From: Bacillus pseudomycoides
Lineage (GTDB): Bacteria; Bacillota; Bacilli; Bacillales; Bacillaceae_G
Length of the DNA stretch: 64,000 bases
NCBI RefSeq assembly: GCF_002582035.1
Contig: NZ_NUQE01000036.1
Location: 105,595 to 169,594, forward strand
Reading direction: 5' to 3'
A program made the position numbers and the translations under genes. Shown here piece after piece: positions 24,586-33,465 of this stretch. Below the pieces are notes generated by a model. It did no database searches. It was not told where the DNA came from and saw nothing but the letters and a program-made list of their open reading frames with translations. How positions within the stretch are numbered: the stretch's first letter is position 1; the number at the start of each line of letters is the position of its first letter.

Positions 24586-24686
24586 ATAAAGTAAAACTTC
24601 CATCAGTGTTTTCCCCCCCACCTATCTTCTTCGTTCCTCTCTAAATCTTGAAGTGAGGGTCTTACTGCCCGTTAATGCGGGATAAA
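24586..24686. repeat. bcr-type intergenic repeat (R2)
   Basis: Runs from ATAAAGTAAAACTTCCATCAGTG through CCCCCACCTATCTTCTTCG to GCGGGATAAA. About 100 bp, ATAAA at both edges; the inner CCCACTGATGG-to-GTTATC portion of the full copy is missing. Confidence 0.8.
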
Positions 24687-24695
24687 AAGTTCACT

Positions 24696-25343
24696 TTATC
24701 TGATAAATTTTGTAATTTCCGCTACTTCTTTTCGAGCTAACTTTTTCGGCTGGTCCTTTGGATGCCCTAATGCAATAACCATATTAATTTGTTTATCAGA
24801 TTCAATTTGTAGATAGCTTCTTAGATCATCCTGTGCTAATAACACCGGTCCTGTCATTGGACATGTACCAAGACCACGAGCATGGGCTGCGAGCATTAAG
24901 TTTTGTGCAGCTAAACAGCTGCTTTTAATTCCTTCTTCTTCCCAAATAGACTCTGGAACAAAATCAATCGGATCGAAAATCTTTTCACGAAACTTAGACT
25001 GATATGGCGTTGCTAAACAAATGATTAAAACAGGCGCATCTGAAAAAGCTGTTGCGTATGGTCCAAAAGAACGGGTCAATAACTTCCCTGCTTTTTCTTC
25101 TCCTTTTTCTGTTGCCTCTTCTGCTCGTTTATGTAATGCATTCCATGTCATTTCTTCTATGTCTTTAATTTTGTCACGATTCATAATAACAACAAATTCC
25201 CACGTTTGCGAATTTGTATCACTCGGTGCGTACCTCGCACAATCGATAATTTCTTCAATATCCTCCACAGAAACACCTTGCTCTGTAAATTTACGAACAC
25301 TACGTCGTCCATGAATAACATCTTTAAATGCTTGATAATCCAT
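24696..25343 (-). CDS. Nitroreductase family protein
   Basis: 215-residue FMN-dependent oxidoreductase fold. The N-terminal RRSVRKFTEQGV block binds the FMN phosphate. APSDTNSQTWEFVVI (residues about 39-53) and the C-terminal LGHPKDQPKK are other family signatures. The insertion around residues 65-110 is typical of longer NfsA/B-type relatives. Substrate not inferable. Monocistronic; the start is a clear ATG in the usual family position. Confidence 0.85.
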   Translation of the reverse strand: MDYQAFKDVIHGRRSVRKFTEQGVSVEDIEEIIDCARYAPSDTNSQTWEFVVIMNRDKIKDIEEMTWNALHKRAEEATEKGEEKAGKLLTRSFGPYATAFSDAPVLIICLATPYQSKFREKIFDPIDFVPESIWEEEGIKSSCLAAQNLMLAAHARGLGTCPMTGPVLLAQDDLRSYLQIESDKQINMVIALGHPKDQPKKLARKEVAEITKFIR

Positions 25344-25405
25344 ATAACTCCAAATCCCCTTTTATAACGTTTTCAAAATTCCTATCTGTCTGATTATATC
25401 ATATA

Positions 25406-25487
25406 ACAAAAAAAGCTGAACAGGTGCCAGCTTTTTAAGCATTTATTTATTTTTAACACCAAATAAAACCATTTTTATTTGGTGTTA
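25406..25487 (-). terminator. Double hairpin after dat
   Basis: A first long stem, AACACCAAATAAAA / TTTTATTTGGTGTT (25456-25487), covers the dat stop codon but lacks a U-run. A second, AAAAGCTG / CAGCTTTT (25410-25436), is followed by U's on the minus strand and looks like the true terminator. The first may protect the mRNA end. Confidence 0.7.
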
Positions 25488-26344
25488 GCAGTATAAACAC
25501 TTTCTTTATACGCTGCTTGCAACTTTCTTATAACTCGTTGTTCTTCCGTTTGATACCAATCTTCTCCGATTTGCGTTACTGGTACAATTTCAATAGGCGT
25601 AGCCGTAAAAAAACACTCATTCGCTTCATATACTTCTTGAAGAGAAAATTGTCGTTCTTCTACAGGTATATTCAACTGCTTCGCTAAGGAAATAACGTGA
25701 TGACGTGTAATTCCATACAAAATAAATTGATTCGCAGGGTGTGTAATAAGGGTTCCATTTTTGACAATAAAGAAGTTGGAATGACACCCTTCTGTTACAA
25801 TGCCATTACGAACTAAAATTGCTTCATAATAACCTTCTTTTGCAATTCTATTTTTAATCATAATATTAGGAAGTAAATTGAGAGATTTAATATGACAACG
25901 GTGCCAACGTATATCTTCCGTTACTGTTACTTTAATTCCCTCTTCCATAAGAGTAATTGGCCTCGGAAATGGAACGATATTTGCGTAGTATGTAGGTTGG
26001 AGATTTAGTTCAAACAAGTGATTTCTAGGTTGGACACCTCTCGAAATTTGAATATATATATTCCCATCTTCTTTAAATTGATTTTTCTCAATCAATTGCT
26101 GCAGTTGAGAAATAAGTTCTTCTTTTGTAAATGGCGGTTCTAATTCAATTTCCTCCATAGATTGGAAGAAACGATCTAAATGAAGATCTAATAAATGAGG
26201 CTTCCCATCATATAAACGAAATACTTCATATACTCCATCCCCAAACTGTAAACCTCTCTCTTCTAATGAAATCATTGGTTCTTTCTCTTTCGTATTCACG
26301 ATGCTTCCATTAAATAAAATCCAATCTTTATGAACACTTTTCAT
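25475..26344 (-). CDS. dat: D-amino acid aminotransferase (class IV PLP aminotransferase)
   Basis: 289 residues. Supplies D-glutamate or D-alanine for peptidoglycan and related polymers by transamination. The PLP-binding lysine is in CHIKSLNLLPN. ERGLQFGDGVYEVFR and VTEGCHSNFFIV are class IV signatures; CHIKSLNLL resembles known DAAT enzymes more than branched-chain aminotransferases. The open frame starts 11 codons earlier, but GAGGAGGCG precedes the ATG at 26344, which also gives the usual N-terminus. Confidence 0.85.
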   Translation of the reverse strand: MKSVHKDWILFNGSIVNTKEKEPMISLEERGLQFGDGVYEVFRLYDGKPHLLDLHLDRFFQSMEEIELEPPFTKEELISQLQQLIEKNQFKEDGNIYIQISRGVQPRNHLFELNLQPTYYANIVPFPRPITLMEEGIKVTVTEDIRWHRCHIKSLNLLPNIMIKNRIAKEGYYEAILVRNGIVTEGCHSNFFIVKNGTLITHPANQFILYGITRHHVISLAKQLNIPVEERQFSLQEVYEANECFFTATPIEIVPVTQIGEDWYQTEEQRVIRKLQAAYKESVYTANTK

Positions 26345-26470
26345 AATTTCTCGCCTCCTCCTCGTATATACTTCCATTGTACAACTTGAATTGTTTAAAG
26401 AGAAATAATTTTCAAACTCTTTTCACAACAAAAAATTTCTCTACACTTTTTGTTATTCTTATGAAAGTCT

Positions 26471-26626
26471 TAAAGTGAAACTTCCATCAGTGGTGGTGTT
26501 CATTCCCCCCACTGATGGAAAGTTTTCACCAATCGAGCGCATGCCAGCAGTTATCCCCCACCTATCCTCTTCGCTTTTCTCTGAATCCCGAGGCGGGGGC
26601 TTACAGCCCGTAAATGCGGAATAAAA
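26471..26626. repeat. bcr-type intergenic repeat, full-length copy (R3)
   Basis: About 155 bp: TAAAGTGAAACTTCCATCAG, then CCCCCCACTGATGGAAAGTTTTCACCAATCG, then CCCCCACCTATC...CGAGGCGGGGGCTTAC and ATGCGGAATAAA. Self-complementary blocks (CCATCAGTG / CACTGATGG; CCCCCACC / GGCGGGGG) predict two stem-loops. Length and flanks match what I recall of bcr1. Confidence 0.85.
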
Positions 26627-26735
26627 TAAAAAAACACGTTATAAATTCAAATTTACTAGATTTTCTAATTTATCTACAGTGAATTTTGTTTTATAATTAT
26701 ATCGTTATTTTAAAATATTCAAAAGGAGAGCACAC

Positions 26736-27188
26736 GTGTATATCCAAAATATAGAAATCAAAACAAACTATAGCGGTTTCACTTATGATGAATTAACAAC
26801 AGTAGCCCCTATACTTCCATCAAAGATGCAGCAATTCTATTTACATGCGGTCGCAATGTTAAAAAGAGAACTGGCACCTAACGAATTCTTCTATCACTTA
26901 TCAACGGGGGCATTTCGTCATACAACAATTGGCTTTTTATTTTTTACTGATAGACAAATTATCATGGCTGAGCAACAAGGTATAACCACAAAATGTCACA
27001 CCTTACATTACCGCGACTTTACACGCTGCATTGCCCATACTCGTCATATTTTAGGAGAAAAAACAAATGTAATTTATTTCGAAAAACCTATTTCTTCTGC
27101 ATTAAAAGAGGAACGCGTTACACATATTCCAGATGAGCAATTTCAAACTATTTATACATTTGTAAAAGATAAAATTACAATAACGTAA
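26736..27188 (+). CDS. Hypothetical protein, possible PH-like domain (150 aa)
   Basis: One of the few plus-strand genes. GTG start preceded by AAAAGGAGAG. No signal or membrane segment. Residues about 65-115 (FLFFTDRQIIMAEQQG...LHYRDFTRCIAH) read like the beta-strand core of a bacterial PH-like/YokE domain, where a strand with T/D-x-R begins the domain and is followed by a phase of alternating hydrophobics. Role unknown. Preceded by a full bcr-type repeat, whose edge is about 110 bp upstream. Confidence 0.6.
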   Translation: MYIQNIEIKTNYSGFTYDELTTVAPILPSKMQQFYLHAVAMLKRELAPNEFFYHLSTGAFRHTTIGFLFFTDRQIIMAEQQGITTKCHTLHYRDFTRCIAHTRHILGEKTNVIYFEKPISSALKEERVTHIPDEQFQTIYTFVKDKITIT

Positions 27189-27326
27189 ATTACTCCTCCA
27201 TTAAATGCTAACACAATCTACAAAAGGACTTGCTCATAACATATAAATATACATAATATATTAGACGCGAACCGTTTAAGGTATCTAATTCTCACAGTTT
27301 TTTATCTCCTAAAAGGGGGGATTAGC

Positions 27327-27494
27327 TTGGGGTTACTCGACGGATATAATAGTTTCAGCGGGGCATTTTCACCTTTAATTGTACGTTCTATTCATTCTTA
27401 TAGTCAGAATTGGAAGCAGCGATTTCACAGGAAACAGCTCCAAAAGCTGCGAATGAATAAAAGAAGACGTTATTATCTCAAGCAATTATCATAA
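27327..27494 (+). CDS. Small basic protein, 55 aa, unknown
   Basis: TTG start preceded by AAAAGGGGGG at eight bases. The product begins MGLLDGYNSFSGAFSPLIV and ends in a strongly basic region rich in Lys, Arg and Gln. A strong terminator follows 25 bp after the stop. The good ribosome binding site plus terminator make it a likely gene, but no family is recognised. Confidence 0.5.
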   Translation: MGLLDGYNSFSGAFSPLIVRSIHSYSQNWKQRFHRKQLQKLRMNKRRRYYLKQLS

Positions 27495-27517
27495 CGAAAA
27501 GCCTTTTTGTACATTGA

Positions 27518-27584
27518 AAAAGTATACTAAAAAACTAGGGATCCCTGTAAAAAACAAGGGACCCTAATTTTTTAGTATACTTCC
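27518..27584 (+). terminator. Long inverted repeat / terminator
   Basis: Arms AAGTATACTAAAAAAC-TAGGG and CCCTAATTTTTTAGTATACTT enclose AGGG/CCCT pairing, one of the longest hairpins in the window. It can act on both strands. Confidence 0.8.
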
Positions 27585-27613
27585 CATTTTAAAGATTTAT
27601 TTGACGGAACTTA

Positions 27614-27724
27614 GATAAAGTGAAACTTCCATCAGTGGTTTTTTCATCCCCCACCTATCTTCCTCATTTCTCTTTGAATCTTGAGGTGAAGGGATCTTAC
27701 TGTCCGCGAATAGCGAAATAAAAA
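27614..27724. repeat. bcr-type intergenic repeat (R4)
   Basis: ATAAAGTGAAACTTCCATCAG...CCCCCACCTATCTTCCTC...TTGAGGTGAAGGGATCTTACTGTC...ATAAA. About 110 bp, lacking the same inner part as R2 and R6. Confidence 0.8.
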
Positions 27725-27759
27725 AGAATTCATAAGAGCATGGATTATTTCCTTCTAAC

Positions 27760-28757
27760 TTAATATAAAGTGTATTCAATATAAGATGGATCATAATAAA
27801 TCCATTGACTCGCCCCAAGATCAAGCCAACCATTTTGATATTGATATACTACATAAGATTCTGGTGCATTTAACTTACGAATAACCAGATTGCTCGTTGA
27901 TGGTCCCGTTCGTAAATTGACGTTTGTTCCGTGAATTTTGGCTACACCAATTGGACTTCCATTCTGATTTCCATATTTCATATACTGAATATAAGACGAA
28001 TCATAATAAACCCACTGACTCGCTCCAAGATCTAACCAACCATTATTCTCTTGATAAACAACATACGATTTTGGCGCATTTAACTTACGAATAATTGAAT
28101 TGCTCGTTGATGGTCCTGTTCGTAAATTGACGTTCTTTCCAAGAATATTTGCTACACCAATCGTTTGTGGATTTAGTGTTGGCGTTTTGAAATTCGGATT
28201 CTCTTTTGCAGATAACCCCATAATATTCGCAACACCACGTGTATACGCTTGACATAAATCTTCAATAAATTGTTAATTTTTTAGTAAATTTGCATCAAAC
28301 GCTGTGTCAATAAATGCTATTTCTGTTAAAAGAGCGTCCATTGCTGTTTCTCTTAATACTGCATAATTTGCCGTTTTAGCACCGCGATCCTGCAAACCAT
28401 ACTGAGTTAAAACAGAACGTACTGCTTCATGCATTTTCGCTTGTTTTCCTGCCGCAGAACTACCGCTTGAGAGACCATTATAAATATAGTCTTCATAGCC
28501 TGTCCCACCACCGCTATTAATATGAAATGAAGAAATCAGTATTATATGAATTAGCGATATTTTCCCGTTGTGATAATGCTACGAATACATCACTATTACG
28601 TGTCATTTCGATGTCTACATAATAGTTTGTTAGTAAAATAGCATGAACACGCTGTGCGATTTGCAATGTAAGATTTTTTTCCACTAAGCCCTTTCCAACA
28701 GCACCAGAATCATATCCACCATGTCCTTCATTAAAAACACATATTATTGTGCTTGTC
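27760..28757 (-). pseudogene. Decayed N-acetylmuramoyl-L-alanine amidase with two C-terminal SH3b repeats
   Basis: The minus strand encodes an amidase_3 domain (EGHGGYDSGAVGKGL, then SQRENIANSYNTDFFIS, HINSGGGTGYEDYIYN, LLTEIAFIDT) followed by two SH3b repeats with matching blocks NVNLRTGPSTSN...SYVVYQ...GWLDLGASQW. It is broken in three ways. The usual start codon and first strand are missing upstream of 28757. A frameshift near 28531 is explained by loss of one 5-bp unit of a TTCATTTCATTTC-like run. An in-frame TAA lies at 28273-28275. The SH3b part remains open as a 153-codon frame. A former cell-wall hydrolase. Confidence 0.85.
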
Positions 28758-28810
28758 TTATTTTATTCGCCAAATTTACAGAATGTTTCAAAAAACAAAT
28801 AAAAACCATC

Positions 28811-29146
28811 TTATAAAAGACGGTTCCCATCATCTCGTTTCAACCAATTTAAAATAAAAACATAAGTTTGATAGTGGACATACCTCATACAAAATAGACA
28901 AAATAGAATTCCCATACCAATACTGCTATATAACAATCCTAATTTTAAAAAAATTGCAATTGGCGGTGGAAAAAGGGTGACTTTTTGCAAAGTATATAGT
29001 GCAAGAAACAACATTGAAAACAAAGGAAAATATCGCCACTCATATGGTGCACGCTTCTTGTTCAATATATTTTGTACAAGTAATTGAAATAACTCTGCAA
29101 ATAAAAAACAGCTTAGAACTACAATAAGCGCTAGCGTCATTCCCAT
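28811..29146 (-). CDS. Small membrane protein of unknown function (111 aa)
   Basis: Three or four hydrophobic segments (residues about 4-24, 42-60, 62-85 and 85-100) and a short basic C-terminus. AAGGTGGGAAG precedes the ATG. Not recognised. It follows the acetyltransferase gene at 12 bp on the same strand, so the two are probably one transcript. Confidence 0.65.
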   Translation of the reverse strand: MGMTLALIVVLSCFLFAELFQLLVQNILNKKRAPYEWRYFPLFSMLFLALYTLQKVTLFPPPIAIFLKLGLLYSSIGMGILFCLFCMRYVHYQTYVFILNWLKRDDGNRLL

Positions 29147-29158
29147 ACACTTCCCACC

Positions 29159-29647
29159 TTATTTTATAATGTACTGATAAAATAACACATCTTGCCACTC
29201 ATTAAACTTATAGCCGACCTCTCGAAAACATCCTACATATGTAAACCCCATTTGTTCATGCAGCTTCACACTTATGTCATTCCCCTTTGTAATCCCAGCA
29301 ATAATGGTGTGATGCCTTACATCCCCTGCCACTTTAAGTATGCGCTCTATCAATTTTTTCGCGATCCCTTTCCCGCGTGCTTGCTTTTCCACATAAACTG
29401 AAATTTCTACCGTTTGCTTATATGCCTCTTTTTCTCGAAATGGAGATAAAGAGCAATACCCAAGTACGATACCATCTTCTTCAGCTACGATGATTGGGTA
29501 CATTTCATTATGTGTATCAAACCACACATTCATTTCTGCTAATGATTTCTCTTGCAAATCAAATGTAGCGGTTGTATGTACAATTGCATCATTATATATA
29601 TGCAAAATAGCTCTTACATCTTCTCTATATGCGCTTCGAATTTCCAT
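29159..29647 (-). CDS. GNAT N-acetyltransferase (phosphinothricin acetyltransferase-like)
   Basis: 162 residues covering a complete GNAT fold: IRSAYREDVRAILHIYNDAI at the N-terminus, the acetyl-CoA loop VEKQARGKGIAKKLIERIL (motif A), and NDISVKLHEQMGFTYVGCFREVGYKFNEW, the typical C-terminal part of the Pat/MnaT branch. Likely acetylates a small amino-acid-like molecule such as methionine sulfoximine; substrate inferred. It lies 16 bp downstream of another GNAT gene and 12 bp upstream of a membrane-protein gene, suggesting a three-gene operon. Confidence 0.85.
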   Translation of the reverse strand: MEIRSAYREDVRAILHIYNDAIVHTTATFDLQEKSLAEMNVWFDTHNEMYPIIVAEEDGIVLGYCSLSPFREKEAYKQTVEISVYVEKQARGKGIAKKLIERILKVAGDVRHHTIIAGITKGNDISVKLHEQMGFTYVGCFREVGYKFNEWQDVLFYQYIIK

Positions 29648-29663
29648 TTCTTCGTCTCCCCCA

Positions 29664-30023
29664 TTACAATTGCTTTATATAAACATGATTATTTTGTTGA
29701 AAGCCAAGTTGTTCAAAAAACGTTTTTACTCTTTCATTCTTATCTATAAGTGTGATTTCAATCTCTTTCACGTGATCTCTTTTGACGATTTCTTCAAACG
29801 TATAATAAGCATTTGTTCCATATCCGTATCCTGCATAATCATGATGTATGAGAAGATAAGATAAAATCACTTTATTTTGTTGCACAGTGTAATCAATAAT
29901 CCCTACGTATGTATCGTCTGCTTTTATACAATAGGCTACATCTTGAGCTGGTAGATCATGAGAAGAAAACATTTCTTCTATTACTAGACTTGTTTCATTG
30001 ATAACTTTTTCAAACGTTAACAT
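29664..30023 (-). CDS. Small GNAT-family acetyltransferase
   Basis: 119 residues. The middle contains YLLIHHDYAGYGYGTNAYYTFEEIV, in which GYGYG replaces the usual R/Q-G-x-G-A acetyl-CoA loop, and the end has NERVKTFFEQLGFQQNNH. It is shorter than usual at the N-terminus but no truncation is evident. Acceptor unknown. First gene of a likely operon with the next acetyltransferase. Confidence 0.7.
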   Translation of the reverse strand: MLTFEKVINETSLVIEEMFSSHDLPAQDVAYCIKADDTYVGIIDYTVQQNKVILSYLLIHHDYAGYGYGTNAYYTFEEIVKRDHVKEIEITLIDKNERVKTFFEQLGFQQNNHVYIKQL

Positions 30024-30077
30024 AACTATTCACCTTCATTCTTATTATTATTGTATCAAGTAGGACAAGTATTTATG

Positions 30078-30117
30078 AAAAAAACCTTAAGATAACAATG
30101 TTATCCTAAGGTTTTCT
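30078..30117 (-). terminator. Rho-independent terminator of asnO
   Basis: Stem AAAACCTTAAGATAAC / GTTATCCTAAGGTTTT with an A-run reading as U's on the minus strand. Confidence 0.85.
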
Positions 30118-30119
30118 AT

Positions 30120-32021
30120 TTATACTAAGCTATAAGCACGTTTTGTTTCTTCATGAAAATGATTCGTATCATATTTATGCTCAACATAAATTTGGTGCCA
30201 TACCATAAATGCTAGTACTGTCCAAATTTTACGGCTGTAATCGCCTTTATCTGCACAATGTGCTTCCAGTAAGTTTAGTACATACTGTTTGTCGATTAAA
30301 TGCTCAGTTTTGCTTTCTTTAATAATATTAACAGCCCAGTCGTGCATTTCATCTTTTAACCAATGACGAATCGGTACTGGGAAGCCAAGTTTTTTACGGT
30401 CTAACACGTGATCTGGAACAATTCCGCGCACTGCTTCACGTAAAATTGCTTTTGTTGTTCCATTTGCGATTTTTAATTCTGTTGGAATTTTAGACGCAAC
30501 GTCAAATACTTCTTTATCCAAGAATGGTACACGAAGTTCCAATGAATTTGCCATCGTCATTTTATCAGCTTTTAATAAAATGTCGCCACGTAGCCATGTG
30601 AACATGTCGATGTATTGCATTTTGCTTACATCGTCATAATCTTTGATTTCATTATACAATGGCTTCGTGATATCCATATAGTTAATACTTTCATTATAAT
30701 ACTTCATTAATTCAGCTTTTTCTTCTTCACGGAAGATTTTCGCATTTCCATAGTAACGTTCTTCAATTGGTGTACATCCACGCTCTAAGAAGCTTTTCCC
30801 TTTAAAGCCTTCTTTAAGCGCACCACTTAATGCTTTTAATACGCTCTTTCCTGGAGTAGGAATGTAAGAGAACATTTTTAAAGAATTCGGCTCACGATAA
30901 ATGTTATATCCACCAAACAGCTCGTCCGCACCTTCACCAGAAAGAACTACTGTTACATGCTTGCGTGCTTCTTTTGCTACGAAGTACAACGGCACAGCAG
31001 CTGGATCAGCTAAAGGATCATCCATATGCCAAATAATTTTTGGGAATTCATTCATAAATTCTTTTGCTGTAATGAAGACACTATGGTTAGTAACACCTAA
31101 TTTTTCTGCCGTTTCTTTTGCTACATCAACTTCACTGAAGCCGCGGCGTTCAAAGCCAACAGAGAATGTTAAAAGGTTTGGATTCATTTCTCTTGCGATA
31201 GACGCAATGATAGATGAATCGATACCACCAGATAAGAATGAACCTACTGGTACATCACTACGCATATGCATTTTTACAGAATCGTATAATACATCACGAA
31301 TTGCTTGAATATGCTCTTCTTTCGTTGCATCAGATGCATTGAAGTATGGTTGCCAATAACGGCGAATTTCCATCTCTTTACCAAGCTCTTTTACAAAGTA
31401 ATGACCCGGCTCAATTTTGTTAATATCTACTGTTAACGTTTCAGGCTCTGGAGCATATTGATACGTAAAGTAATGTTGCAGAGAAGTTGGGTTTACATCT
31501 TTATCTTGCATAACCTGCATGATACTTTTCTTCTCAGATGCAAAGAATGTTGTATCACCTTGCTGTGCGATATATAGTGGCTTAATACCAAAATGGTCAC
31601 GTGCTCCAAAAAGTTTTTTCTCTTCACGATCCCAAATCATGAATGCGAACATACCACGAAGGTAGTCTACACATTTCTCTTTCATATGTGCATACAATGC
31701 AATGATAACTTCTGTATCAGATTGCGTAGCAAATGTTGCACCTTTTTCAAGTAGCATTTCACGTAATTCTACATAGTTGTAAATTTCACCATTAAAAATA
31801 ATTACATATCGATCATTTTCATAAGTTAGCGGCTGATGTCCTGCCTCTAAGTCAATGATACTTAAACGGCGGAAGCCAAATTGTACATGTTCATCACGGA
31901 AGTATCCTTCATCGTCTGGACCACGGTGAAAGATAATCGTATTCATATTTTCAAATTGATGTTTTTCTTCTGCCGAAAACTCTCTAGGGTTTTCACATAA
32001 ACATCCTACAAAACCACACAT
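30120..32021 (-). CDS. asnO: Asparagine synthase (glutamine-hydrolysing)
   Basis: 633 residues. C2 is the glutaminase nucleophile (MCGFVG). The N-terminal Ntn domain has HRGPDDEGY and FNGEIYNY. The synthase domain has the PP-loop SGGIDSS near residue 265 and SGEGADELFGGYNIYR. It converts aspartate plus glutamine and ATP to asparagine. The sequence follows B. subtilis AsnO (YisO) closely to the C-terminus, and that enzyme is linked to sporulation; that role here is inferred. Monocistronic. The window also holds an Asp-tRNA synthetase of the non-discriminating type, so asparagine supply may be redundant. Confidence 0.9.
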   Translation of the reverse strand: MCGFVGCLCENPREFSAEEKHQFENMNTIIFHRGPDDEGYFRDEHVQFGFRRLSIIDLEAGHQPLTYENDRYVIIFNGEIYNYVELREMLLEKGATFATQSDTEVIIALYAHMKEKCVDYLRGMFAFMIWDREEKKLFGARDHFGIKPLYIAQQGDTTFFASEKKSIMQVMQDKDVNPTSLQHYFTYQYAPEPETLTVDINKIEPGHYFVKELGKEMEIRRYWQPYFNASDATKEEHIQAIRDVLYDSVKMHMRSDVPVGSFLSGGIDSSIIASIAREMNPNLLTFSVGFERRGFSEVDVAKETAEKLGVTNHSVFITAKEFMNEFPKIIWHMDDPLADPAAVPLYFVAKEARKHVTVVLSGEGADELFGGYNIYREPNSLKMFSYIPTPGKSVLKALSGALKEGFKGKSFLERGCTPIEERYYGNAKIFREEEKAELMKYYNESINYMDITKPLYNEIKDYDDVSKMQYIDMFTWLRGDILLKADKMTMANSLELRVPFLDKEVFDVASKIPTELKIANGTTKAILREAVRGIVPDHVLDRKKLGFPVPIRHWLKDEMHDWAVNIIKESKTEHLIDKQYVLNLLEAHCADKGDYSRKIWTVLAFMVWHQIYVEHKYDTNHFHEETKRAYSLV

Positions 32022-32244
32022 ACTTTCTTACCCTCTTTCGGTTTTCATTCTTTTTCTATACTACTAACCCTATTTATACTAGCATAATCATAACAATATG
32101 GCGACAAAAAGTACAAAAAAACCGCTCCTATTCTTATCTTATCCTTCATCAACTTTCAATTTCTTACACAACTGAAAAAAACACACTCACATTTAGGCAT
32201 TTTGGTCATATGATATTTCAGATTTATCTTTAGGAGGAGAAATT

Positions 32245-32706
32245 ATGAGTGATGAACAAAAACCTTCACGTCCGCAATTTCGAAGTTACTTAAAGCAAAT
32301 TGATGACTTTTTCGAACAAACTCCGCTTCGTGATGTTATTGCAGATATGAACCACTTTTTCCAAAAAGGAAATCGTTTATTAACATTTCCTGTTGATTTA
32401 TTTGAAGTAGGAGAAGACCTTGTTGTAAAAGCTGAACTTCCTGGTGTTCAAAAAGAACAGATTCAAATTGAAATACAGGGTGAATACTTAAAAATTTTCG
32501 TAAAAGAAGATGTTTTAGAAGAAGAAATAAAAGAAGAATCACATAATTATTATCGCCGCGAACGCGCAGTGTCAGAAGCTTCTCGCATGATTAAACTACC
32601 GTATGCAATTAATAAAAAACAAGCGAAAGCTTCTTATCAAGATGGCATTTTAGAAATTCGTGCACCAAAACTTCCGCAGCAACATGATATTTTATCGATT
32701 GAATAA
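32245..32706 (+). CDS. Hsp20/alpha-crystallin small heat shock protein
   Basis: 153 residues. The alpha-crystallin domain spans about residues 48-140: PVDLFEVGEDLVVKAELPGVQKEQI, a charged loop, then ASYQDGILEIRAPK, where GILEIR is the conserved G-x-L motif region. ATP-independent holdase that forms oligomers with unfolded proteins. AGGAGGAG precedes the ATG; terminator directly after the stop. No CIRCE or CtsR box was recognised in the 220 bp upstream. Confidence 0.9.
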   Translation: MSDEQKPSRPQFRSYLKQIDDFFEQTPLRDVIADMNHFFQKGNRLLTFPVDLFEVGEDLVVKAELPGVQKEQIQIEIQGEYLKIFVKEDVLEEEIKEESHNYYRRERAVSEASRMIKLPYAINKKQAKASYQDGILEIRAPKLPQQHDILSIE

Positions 32707-32738
32707 AAAAAAGGATGCCCATTCGCATCCTTTTTTTA
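32705..32738. terminator. Bidirectional rho-independent terminator
   Basis: Stem AAAAAAGGATGC / GCATCCTTTTTT shared by the convergent hsp20 and SCO1-family genes. Confidence 0.9.
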
Positions 32739-33323
32739 CTGTGTTAAACGCTTAATATCACGTAGTATATCCTCATATGGTGTATTTTTAATTCCACTAT
32801 ATTGCTTCACGACTTTCCCGTTTTGATCTACTAAATAAAATGATGTCCCATGAACAACTTGATCTGTATTGTCAGGTTTGTCAACAAGCATTTGGAAATT
32901 TTTCTTCGCAAACTTTTCAATGTCATCTTGCGTATACCCTGTTAGCAAATTCCAGTTCTTCGTATCATCTGTGAACTTTTGTGCAAATGCTTTTAAATCT
33001 TCTGGCTTATCTACCTCTGGATCAACACTGAACGATACAAATTGAACATCTAGTTTTTGTTCTTTTGCCAACCTTTGTAATTTCTCCATATTAGCCGTCA
33101 ATGGTGGGCATACCGTTTGACAGTGTGTAAATACGAAATCCGCTACCCACACTTTTCCTTTTAAATCTTCCGTGCCAAACTTTTCACCATTTTGATTTAT
33201 GTATTGAAAACTTTCAACATCCCAATTTAATGGATCTCGAAGTTTTGATCCTGAACTGCATCCGGTTAGGGTTAGTAAACAAATAGCAGTAAGAATACCA
33301 ATCCATTTTTGATATTTCTTCAT
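32736..33323 (-). CDS. SCO1/SenC-family thioredoxin-like lipoprotein
   Basis: 195 residues. Signal peptide with lipobox LTGCSS (cysteine at about 22), so anchored outside the membrane. The thioredoxin-fold domain carries the copper-binding CQTVCPP motif and the downstream histidine in VVHGTSFYLVD, the three ligands needed for delivering copper to the CuA site of cytochrome c oxidase. Family known in B. subtilis as YpmQ. Monocistronic. A partial bcr-type repeat lies upstream. Confidence 0.9.
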   Translation of the reverse strand: MKKYQKWIGILTAICLLTLTGCSSGSKLRDPLNWDVESFQYINQNGEKFGTEDLKGKVWVADFVFTHCQTVCPPLTANMEKLQRLAKEQKLDVQFVSFSVDPEVDKPEDLKAFAQKFTDDTKNWNLLTGYTQDDIEKFAKKNFQMLVDKPDNTDQVVHGTSFYLVDQNGKVVKQYSGIKNTPYEDILRDIKRLTQ

Positions 33324-33383
33324 TCTAGAACAACCTTCTCTCTTTCAAAATATGACATTTCTTCTATCCCTTGCTAACGAGCA

Positions 33384-33433
33384 GAGCTTTCCATCAGCAT
33401 GAAAAGCTCCTACTAATGGAAGTTTCACTTTAT
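33384..33433. repeat. bcr-type repeat, terminal fragment (R5, reverse orientation)
   Basis: GAGCTTTCCATCAGC...CTAATGGAAGTTTCACTTTAT matches only the AGTGAAACTTCCAT end of the family. About 50 bp. Confidence 0.6.
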
Positions 33434-33465
33434 TGTAACAAAGGTAAACACTATGAGAAAACTGT

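Noticed and set aside
27597-27833. 78-codon open frame on the minus strand
   Set aside because: Runs through repeat R4 and the end of the amidase pseudogene; the translated repeat motif recurs at other copies, so it is not a gene.
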